Origin: Lachnospiraceae bacterium
GTDB taxonomy: Bacteria > Bacillota > Clostridia > Lachnospirales > Lachnospiraceae
Length of the DNA: 64,000 bases
Direction: 5' to 3'
Assembly: GCA_021771755.1 (NCBI GenBank)
Contig: JAETOL010000007.1
Location: 62,001-126,000, forward strand
The notes below the pieces were generated by a model. The model was given only the letters and a program-made list of their open reading frames with translations. It ran no database searches and was not told the DNA's origin. A program made the translations under genes and the position numbers. Shown here in pieces: positions 15,307 to 23,646 of this stretch. Numbering within the stretch: the stretch's first letter is position 1; each line of letters begins with the position of its first letter.

Positions 15307-15712
15307 ATGTTAGACCATAATGATATCGAAATCCTGAAAAATATGATGCAGGGTGTTGTAAAAGAAACCGAACAGAACATCCTAAATAAAGTAGATATAA
15401 GACTGACCGAAACCGAACAGAACATCCTTGAGAAGGTCGATGTAAGAATTGCCGAAACTGAGCAGAACATCCTTGAGAAGGTTGACGTAAGAATTGCCGA
15501 AACTGAGCAGAACATCCTTGAGGATACTTAGTGAACTTGACAGGGTACAGACACATTTGGAGAAAGACATCGAGAAAACACAGGAAAATCTGGATGAACT
15601 GAAACAATTCTACAGAATCGACAGACTGGAAACAGATAACACTTCGCTGCTTTTGAAAATGTATAATGATATGCAAAAAGAAATTGCAGAGATTAAAGCG
15701 AAAATAGCATAA
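15307..15712 (+). pseudogene. Coiled-coil repeat protein gene broken by a frameshift
   Basis: ATG 15307 with GGGAGGA nine nt upstream starts a helical protein, MLDHNDIEILKNMMQGVVKE, followed by 15-residue repeats of the type ETEQNILEKVDVRIA. The frame ends at tandem stops TAG TGA (15529-15534). In the +1 frame the protein continues without a break as ILSELDRVQTHLEKDIEKTQ..., NLDELKQFYRIDRLETDNTS, to a stop at 15712, which matches the C-terminal half of a small clostridial family as I remember it. Together they would make about 134 residues of almost continuous coiled coil. The shift is best read as a one-base indel; a programmed +1 shift at ACU-UAG is possible but lacks the usual signals. Function unknown. 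Confidence 0.75.
15364..15522 (+). repeat. 45-nt tandem repeats (3.5 copies) inside the coiled-coil gene
   Basis: Units start at 15364, 15409, 15454 and (partial) 15499. Copies two and three differ at only four or so positions, while the first is more diverged, suggesting recent copy gain. Each unit adds 15 residues, so copy change keeps the frame and lengthens the coil. Confidence 0.9.
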
Positions 15713-15725
15713 CCCGGAGTCTCCG

Positions 15726-15771
15726 AAAGAGTGTAAAGCCTACTGGATTATTAAGGTTTTATACTCTTTTT
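15726..15771 (+). terminator. Terminator at the right end of the cassette
   Basis: A 15-bp stem with two G-T pairs (15726-15740 with 15755-15769; AAAGAGT/ACTCTTT at the base), a 14-nt loop, then a short T-run. It coincides with the right inverted repeat. Confidence 0.75.
15727..15758 (-). repeat. Right terminal inverted repeat of the 556-bp cassette
   Basis: Reverse-complement partner of 15203-15234 (27 of 32 identical). I see no clear target-site duplication just outside the two repeats. Confidence 0.7.
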
Positions 15772-15854
15772 GTATGTATTTCTTCCATACATAATACGAA
15801 AGCAAATGGTGCATAATAATTCCGAACTGCTCGCATACATGGAGGTATTGAGAA

Positions 15855-16610
15855 TTGGAAAAATATGATTCTTATAATATGGAAAATACAGAGCAAAAGG
15901 AGTTTGAGTTAAAAGAAACGGATCAACAGAATGACCAGATTCGTGAAATGGGGCAGGTGACTCTGGACAAGAACCCTGAAAAACGCAGAGTAGAACTTTT
16001 GACTATTATAGGAGAGGTAGAGGGACATGAGTCTGCACCGTCTCAGAGTAAAACCACCAAATATGAACATGTATTGCCGAAACTTGCCATGGTAGAGGAC
16101 GATAAAGAAATCGAAGGACTTCTGATCCTTCTTAATACCGTAGGCGGAGATGTGGAAGCGGGACTTGCCATTGCGGAAATGATCGCATCTCTGAGTATTC
16201 CAACCGTATCCCTGGTTCTTGGCGGCGGTCACTCGATTGGAGTTCCAATGGCGGTTTCGGCAGATTATTCCTTTGTGGTACCCAGTGCAACGATGGTGAT
16301 CCATCCGGTACGCTCCAGTGGAATGTTCATTGGTGTTGCCCAGACCTACCGCAACATGGAAAAAATCCAGGACCGGATCACAAATTTTATTGCAAGTCAT
16401 TCCCATACAACGCAGAGACGACTGGAGGAGCTTATGCTGGACACCACTCAGCTGGTAAAAGATGTAGGAACTATGCTGGAAGGAAAAGAGGCGGTGGAGG
16501 AAGGGCTGATCGACGAGGTCGGAGGTATGAAGGAAGCCCTTGCCAAGCTTTATGAACTGATTGATGCCCGTAAGGAGAGGAAGAAAAAAGTAAATCCCTT
16601 TCTAAATTAG
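15855..16610 (+). CDS. ClpP-like serine protease, TepA family
   Basis: A 251-residue cytoplasmic protein with the ClpP/crotonase fold. The nucleophile candidate is Ser127 in LGGGHSIGVPMA and the histidine is His150 in ATMVIHPVRS; LLILLNTVGGDVEAGLAIAEM is the ClpP handle region. The first 55 residues are acidic and probably disordered. Bacillus TepA and relatives are ClpP paralogues suggested to help protein export or remove signal-peptide fragments; the role here is inferred. TTG 15855 is chosen because GGAGGT lies 8 nt upstream; the next ATG (15879) is farther away. A good promoter for the next operon follows, so it is probably monocistronic. Confidence 0.85.
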   Translation: MEKYDSYNMENTEQKEFELKETDQQNDQIREMGQVTLDKNPEKRRVELLTIIGEVEGHESAPSQSKTTKYEHVLPKLAMVEDDKEIEGLLILLNTVGGDVEAGLAIAEMIASLSIPTVSLVLGGGHSIGVPMAVSADYSFVVPSATMVIHPVRSSGMFIGVAQTYRNMEKIQDRITNFIASHSHTTQRRLEELMLDTTQLVKDVGTMLEGKEAVEEGLIDEVGGMKEALAKLYELIDARKERKKKVNPFLN

Positions 16611-16652
16611 TCACTTTTTTAACAAATTATGAAAAATCCTGTAGTTTTTCCT

Positions 16653-16680
16653 TTGATTGTCCTTCCTTTTGTGATATAAT
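16653..16680 (+). promoter_or_regulatory. Promoter of the electron-bifurcation operon
   Basis: TTGATT (16653-16658), 16 nt, TATAAT (16675-16680), followed by a 48-nt leader with AGGAGGG before ATG 16729. Confidence 0.75.
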
Positions 16681-16728
16681 ACCATAGAATGAGCAGTTTA
16701 TTTTATTTTATATAGGAGGGACAATCAT

Positions 16729-17241
16729 ATGAGCAATACGTGTGGATGTCAGAACAGTGACAACGGATCATTCGCTGAGCTGGCTCCGGTGCTTGAGAAA
16801 TACGCTAAGGTACCGGGAAGTCTGATCACTATTCTTCAGCAGACTCAGGATATCTACGGCTATCTTTCCATGGATGCGATCAACTACATCGCAGAAAGAA
16901 CCGGGATCATGCCTGCCAAGATCTATGGTGTGGCAACGTTCTATGCACAGTTCCGCTTACAGCCGATCGGCAAATACCTTATCATGCTCTGCAAAGGTAC
17001 TGCCTGCCATGTAAACGGTTCTGACATGATCGAGGAGGCTGTTTGCGAACACCTTGGGATCAAAGACGGAGAGACAACAGAAGACGGTCTGTTTACACTG
17101 AACAATGTGGCATGTCTTGGATGCTGTTCTCTGGCCCCTGTTATGATGGTGAAATCAGCAGATGGTGAAGAAACATATGGAAACCTGACCAAATCTTCCG
17201 TTAAGAAGATTCTTGACGATTATAAAGCGAAAAACGCATAG
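16729..17241 (+). CDS. NuoE/HydC-like [2Fe-2S] subunit of a bifurcating oxidoreductase
   Basis: A 170-residue thioredoxin-fold ferredoxin subunit. The four cluster cysteines are in MLCKGTACHVNG (two) and NVACLGCCSLAPVMMV (two), the C-x4-C...C-x3-C type pattern of NuoE, HydC and HndA. The N-terminal helical part contains PGSLITILQQTQDIYGYL and AKIYGVATFYAQF, typical of the family. It passes electrons between the flavin subunit and the other clusters of the complex. First gene of a three-gene operon with strong ribosome sites and 11-15 nt gaps, so the products should be made in similar amounts. Confidence 0.92.
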   Translation: MSNTCGCQNSDNGSFAELAPVLEKYAKVPGSLITILQQTQDIYGYLSMDAINYIAERTGIMPAKIYGVATFYAQFRLQPIGKYLIMLCKGTACHVNGSDMIEEAVCEHLGIKDGETTEDGLFTLNNVACLGCCSLAPVMMVKSADGEETYGNLTKSSVKKILDDYKAKNA

Positions 17242-17252
17242 GAGGTAGAGAT

Positions 17253-19007
17253 ATGAAAGTTGTTGTAGGACAAGGCAGCTGTGGTATTGCTACCGGAGCG
17301 AAGAAGACCTCTGATGAGTTTCAGCGCATCGTAGCAGAAAAAAATCTTACAAATGTCGTGATCGACAAAACAGGATGTATCGGTACCTGTTATCTGGAGC
17401 CTATCGTTGACGTATATAACGATGAAGGTGCTCTTGAGACAAGATATGTCAAATGTACAACTGATAAAGTAGAGCGCATCGTGGAAGAACACCTGATGGG
17501 CGGCAAACCGGTAGAAGAATATGCGATCCCGGCTGAGGATGAAGCTTTCCTTTCACAGCAGCAGAGAATCGTTCTCCGCAACTGTGGACAGATCAATCCG
17601 GAGAAGATTGAAGAATACATAGCTACCGGTGGTTATGAGGCGGCACGCAAAGTTATCACATCCATGACTCCGGACGAAGTAATCGAGGAGATCAAAGTTT
17701 CCGGACTTCGCGGACGTGGAGGCGCCGGCTTCCCGACATGGTTCAAATGGAATGCCATCAAATCCAACAAAGGCGCACAGAAATATATGGTATGTAATGC
17801 AGACGAGGGTGACCCGGGTGCATTCATGGACCGTTCCGTACTTGAGGGCGATCCACACTCCCTTCTGGAAGGTATGATCATTGGCGGTTTTGCTGCCGGA
17901 GCTACAGAAGGTATCATCTACTGCCGTGCTGAGTATCCGCTTGCAATCGTACGTCTGGAGATTGCTATGGCACAGGCCAGAGAAAAAGGCTATTTAGGAA
18001 AGAATCTGTTTGGTACAGATTTTAATTTTGATATCCGCATCAAAGCAGGCGCAGGTGCATTCGTATGTGGTGAGGAGACCGCTCTGATCGCTTCTCTGGA
18101 AGGCGAGAGAGGTATGCCGCGTCTGAAACCTCCGTTCCCGGCTGCGAAGGGATACTGGAAGCTTCCGACCAACATCAATAACGTAGAAACCTATGCAAAC
18201 GTTGCATGGATCATTGCAAACGGTGGTCAGGCATTTGCTGACAGAGGTGCCGAGAAGTCCAAAGGCTCCAAGGTATTCGCCCTTGCAGGTAAGATCAAGA
18301 AGGGCGGTCTTGTAGAAGTTCCTATGGGAATGACCCTGAAAGAAGTTATCTACAACATCGGCGGCGGAATCAAGAATGATAAAGAATTTAAGGCTGTTCA
18401 GATGGGTGGTCCATCCGGCGGATGTATTCCGGCAGAACTGATCGACACTCCGGTTACCTATGAAGATATCAATAAAACAGGTGCCATCGTTGGTTCCGGC
18501 GGTATGATCGTTATGGATGAGGATACCTGTATGGTAGATATGGCCCGCTTCTTCCTTGACTTTACTAAGAAAGAATCCTGCGGTAAATGTAACTACTGCC
18601 GTATCGGTACCAAGAGAATGCTGGAGATTCTGGAAAGAATCACAAAAGGCGAGGGCCGTGACGGAGATATCGAACTTCTGGAAGAACTGGCAGCAAAGAT
18701 TAAGGACGGCGCTATGTGCGGACTTGGACAGACTGCTCCGAACCCGGTACTGACTACTCTGAAATACTTCCGCAATGAGTATGAGGATCATATTTACAAT
18801 CATAAATGTACTGCAAAATCCTGTAAGGCTCTTATTCACTATGAGATCACAGAGGACTGCAAGGGCTGTACCGCCTGTGCAAGACACTGCCCGGTAGGAG
18901 CGATCAGCGGCGAGAAGAAACAGCAGCATAAGATCGATCCGGCTATCTGCATTAAGTGTGGCAAGTGTGAAGAATCCTGTAAATTTGGTGCAGTAAAGAG
19001 AGTTTAA
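17253..19007 (+). CDS. NuoF/HydB-like NADH-binding flavoprotein subunit
   Basis: A 584-residue subunit with an N-terminal [2Fe-2S] thioredoxin-like domain (1-95; GQGSCGIATGA, KTGCIGTCYLEP), then the NuoF core: LRGRGGAGFPTWFKW and NADEGDPGAFMDRS for FMN/NADH, GAGAFVCGEETALIASLEG, an SLBB domain, and the [4Fe-4S] motif ESCGKCNYCRIGTKRM. The C-terminus adds a two-cluster ferredoxin (CKGCTACARHCPVGAI and CIKCGKCEESCKFGAV). This is exactly the HydB/HndC/StnB layout; FMN here is the proposed bifurcation site in such complexes. No hydrogenase gene is adjacent. Confidence 0.93.
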   Translation: MKVVVGQGSCGIATGAKKTSDEFQRIVAEKNLTNVVIDKTGCIGTCYLEPIVDVYNDEGALETRYVKCTTDKVERIVEEHLMGGKPVEEYAIPAEDEAFLSQQQRIVLRNCGQINPEKIEEYIATGGYEAARKVITSMTPDEVIEEIKVSGLRGRGGAGFPTWFKWNAIKSNKGAQKYMVCNADEGDPGAFMDRSVLEGDPHSLLEGMIIGGFAAGATEGIIYCRAEYPLAIVRLEIAMAQAREKGYLGKNLFGTDFNFDIRIKAGAGAFVCGEETALIASLEGERGMPRLKPPFPAAKGYWKLPTNINNVETYANVAWIIANGGQAFADRGAEKSKGSKVFALAGKIKKGGLVEVPMGMTLKEVIYNIGGGIKNDKEFKAVQMGGPSGGCIPAELIDTPVTYEDINKTGAIVGSGGMIVMDEDTCMVDMARFFLDFTKKESCGKCNYCRIGTKRMLEILERITKGEGRDGDIELLEELAAKIKDGAMCGLGQTAPNPVLTTLKYFRNEYEDHIYNHKCTAKSCKALIHYEITEDCKGCTACARHCPVGAISGEKKQQHKIDPAICIKCGKCEESCKFGAVKRV

Positions 19008-19022
19008 TAGGAGGTATAGACT

Positions 19023-22000
19023 GTGAATAAATACAGATTAAATATCGACGGAAAAGAGGTCTACGGACTTCCCGGACAGACCATTCTTGATGTCTGCAAA
19101 GAGAACGATATTTTTATCCCTACTCTTTGCTATGATGAAAGAACTGAAATCTACGGTGCATGTGGTCTTTGTATGGTAGAAATGGAAGGCAATCCGAAGC
19201 TTTGGAAAGCCTGTGCAACAGAGATTGCACCGAATATGATCATCCATACCAATACACCACGCGTTATTGAATCCAGAAAAACAAACCTGGAGCTTCTTCT
19301 TTCCAACCACAAAGGCGACTGCCGTCCGCCATGTATGCTTGCCTGTCCGGCAGGAACAGACTGTCAGGGATATGTAGGTCTGATCGCAAACGGCCAGTAT
19401 GAAGAAGCAATTAAACTGATCAGAGACAACATTCCGCTTCCGGGCGCAATCGGACGTGTCTGTCCTCATCCATGTGAGACAGCCTGCCGTCGCGGTCTGG
19501 TAGACGAGCCGATCGCTATCGCAAATCTGAAGAGATTTGCAGCAGATACAGACGAATTCGGCGAAGATCCATTTGTTCCGGAGTGCGAGCCGGATACAGG
19601 TAAGAATGTTGCCATCATCGGTGGTGGTCCTTACGGTATCTCCATGGCATATTTCCTTCGTCAGCTTGGTCATGACATTACTATTTATGAGGCAATGCCA
19701 AAGCTTGGCGGTATGCTCCGCTATGGTATTCCGGAGTATCGTCTTCCGAAGGAAGTTCTGGATGAAGAAATCGCTGTTCTTGAAAAAATGGGTGTTACCA
19801 TGATCACGAACACCAAGATCGGCGAAGACATCTCTTTTGAGACTATCCGCAGAGATTATGACGCTGTCTGCGTAGGTATCGGTGCATGGGTATCTACCGG
19901 TGTCCGCTGCAAAGGCGAGGATGCAGAAGGCGTGATCGGTGGTATCGATTTCCTTCGTAAGGTTGTCCGCAACGAAGACATTGACCTTGGCAAAAATGTT
20001 GCTATCGTCGGCGGTGGTAACACAGCTATGGATGCCTGCCGTACTGCAGTACGTCTTGGCGCTGACAAGGTTTACAATATTTACAGAAGAACAAAAGACG
20101 AGATGCCTGCAGATATGATCGAGATCGAAGAGGCAGAGGAAGAGGGCGTAATTTTCCTGAACCTGACCAATCCTCTTGAGATCATTTCTGACGAAAACGG
20201 ACATTGCCGTCAGATGGTACTTCAGGTTATGGAGCTTGGTGAGCCGGATGCTTCCGGTCGTCGCGCACCGGTTCCAGTAGAAGGCAAGACAGAAACTATC
20301 GATGTAGATACTGTTATCCTGGCTATTGGACAGCGAGTAAACGCAGAAGGAATGGAAGGTGTTGAGCTTACAAGAAAAGGCGGCCTTGTATACGATAAGG
20401 ATACCTATATGACAGCGCTTCCGGGCGTGTTTGCCGGCGGTGACTGCGGTAACGATAAGATTTCCATCGCAGTTGAATCTATCGGCGATGCAAAGAAGAG
20501 CTACCTGATCGTAGATGCTTATCTTCGCGGAGAAGAGATCAAATACGAGCCGAACTATTATGTAACCAAGAAGGACGTTACTCCGGCTACTTTTGAAGAC
20601 CGTGAAAGAATGTGCCGTCCGACTATGGAACAGCTGAACGCAGAAGAAAGAAAAGACAACTTCACAGAGGTTGTATTCGGATATGATGAAGAGCAGGCAG
20701 TGGAAGAGGCTCATCGTTGTCTTGAGTGCGGATGTAAGGATTACTTCGAATGTAAACTTATTTCCTACGCAAACATGTACAATGTGGATCCTGACCGTCT
20801 GGCAGGAGATATCAATGAAGTGGAATTCCATGATGAGCATCCGTTCATCCTGAGAGATCCAAACAAATGTATCCTCTGCGGACTTTGTGTACGTGCCTGT
20901 GACGAGGTTATGGGAGTAGGTGCCCTCGGCCTTGTAAAACGTGGATTTGACACAGTTGTTATGCCTGCACTTGAGCAGCCGCTTTCTGAGACAGGATGTA
21001 TCTCCTGCGGTCAGTGTGTAAGCGTTTGTCCGACAGGCGCACTTCAGGAAAACCTGACTCTGGAAAAATCTGTTCCGCTTGATACAGATGTTACAGATAC
21101 TACCTGTGCATACTGTTCTGTTGGATGCTCCATGCATCTGGAGACTTACGGCGATATGCTTGTAAAAGCTGCACCGGACAGAGAGGGTGCTGTCAATAAG
21201 GGACTTCTCTGCGGAAGAGGTAAATTTGGCTTTGACTGCTCCGTAATGGAAGGCAAGCTTCTTGAGCCAATGGCAAGAAAAGACGGAGAGCTTACTGAGG
21301 TAGATTACCATGAGGCATTTGTCCTTACGACTAAGAAAGCAGAAGCTCTTGCAGCTAAATATGGCAGAAATGCAGTAGCAGTAGCAATTTCTGACAGATA
21401 TACAAATGAAGAAGCATATGTGATCAAGAGCTTTGCAGATTCTATCGGCGCTAAGACACTTTGCTTTAACAACAGAGAGAACGGACTTGAGAAGGTTCTT
21501 GGCGTAAATGCAACACCAAACACCATCAATGAGCTTCTTTCTGCAGAGGTGATCATTTGTGCAGGATTTATTGCAAAAGAAAATCAGATCATCCGTCTGA
21601 AACTGAAACAGGCAGCTAAGAACGGTGCCAAAGTTATCCTTGTAAATCCGGAAGGATATGCACAGGATCATATGGGCTTCGTTTATAAGACAGTTGAGAC
21701 AGACAACAGTCTTGGATTCTTCAAGGGCGTTGCAAAAGCACTGGCAGATATGGGCAAAGGCACAGGAGTAGAAGGCTTTGATGCATTCAAGGCTTCTGTA
21801 GACAATGCTTCCGTATCCGAAGAAGCAAAAGAGGTTGCAGAGCTGTATGCAAATGCCAAGAAAGCAATGATCGTATTCCAGCAGAATGTTGTAACTACTG
21901 AGGCTGCAGCACTTCTGGGTGACATCGCAGTTGTTTCCGGCCATATCGGAAAAGCCCGTGACGGTATCCTTATGCTGAAAGCAAAGAACAACAGCCAGGG

Positions 22001-22523
22001 TATTATTGATCTGGGCATCACTGCAGGTGCAGAAGCAATGGAAGGCGTAAAAGCACTTCTGGTATTTGGAGAAGATCCGGATCCGGCACTTCTCAAAGAG
22101 CTGGTATTCCTGATGGTTTGCGATACTCATATGACAGAAGCAGCCAAACTTGCTGATGTTGTAATTCCGGGAACCGGATTTGCATCTACATATGGTACCT
22201 TCACAAATACAGAGCGCAGACTTCAGGTGGTAGAACAGGCTATCGAAGAAGATGTTGTATTCTCCAACTGGGAAGTTGCAGCAGAACTGGCTCATGTATA
22301 TGAAGTGGAAATGCCATTTGATGACATCGAAGATATCTCTGATGAAATGAACGATAAACTTCCTGTTTACCGTTATGCAGAAATGGGCGAGATCTATGGC
22401 GGAGTTCTTACATGTGAAAATGCGAAACTGGTTGCTGTAGAAGATGCAGCATTTGTTGCACCGCTTCGCTCTACAGATCATCTTATGAATATGATTGATG
22501 CAAGATTACCTCATGCAAACTAA
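19023..22523 (+). CDS. Fusion: ferredoxin, NfnB/GltD-like NADPH oxidoreductase, 2[4Fe-4S], molybdopterin-oxidoreductase-like domain
   Basis: An 1166-residue fusion. Residues 1-85 are a plant-type [2Fe-2S] domain (CYDERTEIYGACGLC). Residues 95-180 hold the GltD-type cysteines (CRPPCMLACPAGTDC, CPHPCETAC). Then come the FAD site VAIIGGGPYGISMAYFLRQ (about 195) and NADPH site VAIVGGGNTAMDA (about 325), as in NfnB. Two [4Fe-4S] sites follow (CILCGLCVRACDEV; CISCGQCVSVCPTGAL), then CAYCSVGC...LLCGRGKFG and a shortened MopB domain to the end. I see no formate-dehydrogenase-like Sec/Cys active site, so that domain is probably structural, as in NuoG. The gene set resembles the Sporomusa-type transhydrogenase Stn (NADH + NADP + ferredoxin); that identification is from memory and inferred. 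Soluble, no membrane segments. Confidence 0.85.
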   Translation: MNKYRLNIDGKEVYGLPGQTILDVCKENDIFIPTLCYDERTEIYGACGLCMVEMEGNPKLWKACATEIAPNMIIHTNTPRVIESRKTNLELLLSNHKGDCRPPCMLACPAGTDCQGYVGLIANGQYEEAIKLIRDNIPLPGAIGRVCPHPCETACRRGLVDEPIAIANLKRFAADTDEFGEDPFVPECEPDTGKNVAIIGGGPYGISMAYFLRQLGHDITIYEAMPKLGGMLRYGIPEYRLPKEVLDEEIAVLEKMGVTMITNTKIGEDISFETIRRDYDAVCVGIGAWVSTGVRCKGEDAEGVIGGIDFLRKVVRNEDIDLGKNVAIVGGGNTAMDACRTAVRLGADKVYNIYRRTKDEMPADMIEIEEAEEEGVIFLNLTNPLEIISDENGHCRQMVLQVMELGEPDASGRRAPVPVEGKTETIDVDTVILAIGQRVNAEGMEGVELTRKGGLVYDKDTYMTALPGVFAGGDCGNDKISIAVESIGDAKKSYLIVDAYLRGEEIKYEPNYYVTKKDVTPATFEDRERMCRPTMEQLNAEERKDNFTEVVFGYDEEQAVEEAHRCLECGCKDYFECKLISYANMYNVDPDRLAGDINEVEFHDEHPFILRDPNKCILCGLCVRACDEVMGVGALGLVKRGFDTVVMPALEQPLSETGCISCGQCVSVCPTGALQENLTLEKSVPLDTDVTDTTCAYCSVGCSMHLETYGDMLVKAAPDREGAVNKGLLCGRGKFGFDCSVMEGKLLEPMARKDGELTEVDYHEAFVLTTKKAEALAAKYGRNAVAVAISDRYTNEEAYVIKSFADSIGAKTLCFNNRENGLEKVLGVNATPNTINELLSAEVIICAGFIAKENQIIRLKLKQAAKNGAKVILVNPEGYAQDHMGFVYKTVETDNSLGFFKGVAKALADMGKGTGVEGFDAFKASVDNASVSEEAKEVAELYANAKKAMIVFQQNVVTTEAAALLGDIAVVSGHIGKARDGILMLKAKNNSQGIIDLGITAGAEAMEGVKALLVFGEDPDPALLKELVFLMVCDTHMTEAAKLADVVIPGTGFASTYGTFTNTERRLQVVEQAIEEDVVFSNWEVAAELAHVYEVEMPFDDIEDISDEMNDKLPVYRYAEMGEIYGGVLTCENAKLVAVEDAAFVAPLRSTDHLMNMIDARLPHAN

Positions 22524-22537
22524 ATAACATAAGAATT

Positions 22538-22566
22538 AAGGGACCGGAGTTTTCCGGTCTCTTTTT
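22538..22566 (+). terminator. Terminator of the bifurcation operon
   Basis: An 11-bp stem (AAGGGACCGGA, loop GTTT, TCCGGTCTCTT) with one G-T pair, followed by TTT. Confidence 0.92.
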
Positions 22567-22599
22567 ATCGCTCACATGTTCGATTTTTTGCTCGCTCTC

Positions 22600-22628
22600 T
22601 TGTAACTTTTTCAGAACTGTGATATACT
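22600..22628 (+). promoter_or_regulatory. Promoter of uppP-ftsK
   Basis: TTGTAA (22600-22605), 17 nt, TATACT (22623-22628). A leader of about 100 nt follows, in which I see no clear riboswitch. Confidence 0.65.
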
Positions 22629-22735
22629 GATACAGCAAAAGCAGGGAAAACACTTTGTGTTTCAGGGCTTTACAGGGAATGGACGGCAGTTTTCCGGTCG
22701 TTTATAGAAAACCGACGAAAGAAAAGGATAAAATT

Positions 22736-23614
22736 ATGACGGTATTATATATAGTTTTATTGGCAGTGATACAGGGAATAATGGAATTTCTTCCGGTAAG
22801 CAGTTTTGGTCATCTTTGCGTGATCCAGGATCTTATGGGAATGGAGAGAGGTCCTGGACTTCTTCTGGAAACTATGCTTCACTTTGGCACACTTGCTGCT
22901 GTGATTCTGACCTTCCGCAAAGACATTATTCGAATTGGTCTGGAAACCTTGGATATGCTAAGTGATCTGGTAGGCAATCTGTCTCTTTACATCCACAATC
23001 GGCGAACCGGAGACAGGCTGCACTATGCAAAGATCATCAGCAGTACCTATAAAAAATTTGCAGTTTTGATCTGGGTTTCTATGATTCCTACCGCACTGCT
23101 GGGCTATACAGCCCGCAGGTTGGCAGACCTTGCATCACAGTCTAAGCTCATTCCTGGTGCAGGAATCCTGATCACAGGGATTCTTCTTCTCGTGGTGGAT
23201 TTCAGTCAGCTTGGCGGTCACAAGGCTGCGCGTGATGCAGACTTTGGAAATGCTATGTGGATCGGCATCTGTCAGGGAATCTCTGTATTTCCGGGCCTGT
23301 CCAGAAGCGGACTTACGATCAGTGCGGGATTAATGAGCGGATTTACCCGCAGCTTTGCAGTAAAATACTCTTATATTCTTTCCGTGCCTGCCATTATTGG
23401 TGCGCTATGCATGGAGCTGGGACAGTTTGGCTCCAGTGATATGACAATAGGATTGGGATTTACCTATGTACTGGGGATGATCGTTTCTGCTGTCGTAGGA
23501 TATTTTACATGCAGAATACTGCTCAAGCTTGTGAACCGGATACAGTTCCGGTATTTTGCGTATTATTGTTTTATCGTTGGATTTGCCGTATTAGTGGGAA
23601 ATTATATGTTATAG
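22736..23614 (+). CDS. uppP: Undecaprenyl-diphosphatase
   Basis: A 292-residue integral membrane enzyme of the BacA/UppP family. It dephosphorylates undecaprenyl pyrophosphate to recycle the lipid carrier of cell-wall synthesis and gives basal bacitracin tolerance. The two active-site motifs are present: QGIMEFLPVSSFGHL (usually SSSGH, here SSFGH) and GLSRSGLTISAG. About seven or eight hydrophobic helices are visible. ATG 22736 has AAAGGA 6-7 nt upstream; the longer frame from 22655 starts with unrelated sequence. ftsK follows after 32 nt. Confidence 0.92.
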   Translation: MTVLYIVLLAVIQGIMEFLPVSSFGHLCVIQDLMGMERGPGLLLETMLHFGTLAAVILTFRKDIIRIGLETLDMLSDLVGNLSLYIHNRRTGDRLHYAKIISSTYKKFAVLIWVSMIPTALLGYTARRLADLASQSKLIPGAGILITGILLLVVDFSQLGGHKAARDADFGNAMWIGICQGISVFPGLSRSGLTISAGLMSGFTRSFAVKYSYILSVPAIIGALCMELGQFGSSDMTIGLGFTYVLGMIVSAVVGYFTCRILLKLVNRIQFRYFAYYCFIVGFAVLVGNYML

Positions 23615-23646
23615 ATCATCAGTTTAAGTAGGAGGGGTGCCTGAAC

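Noticed and set aside
15158..15676. Minus-strand open frame rich in repeats (GCSAQFRQF-like) opposite the coiled-coil gene
   Set aside because: It is a mirror of the 45-nt repeats; there is no ribosome site, and the plus-strand gene has a promoter, a ribosome site and a terminator.
19038..22481. A 1147-codon open frame on the minus strand, antisense to the bifurcating fusion gene
   Set aside because: Its product is Cys/Ile/Phe-rich and resembles no family, and the plus-strand gene has full domain evidence. Strong codon bias on the plus strand leaves the opposite frame free of stops.
22629..22735. Possible riboswitch in the leader of uppP
   Set aside because: The roughly 100-nt leader has short complementary stretches but no structure or motif that I can match to a known class.
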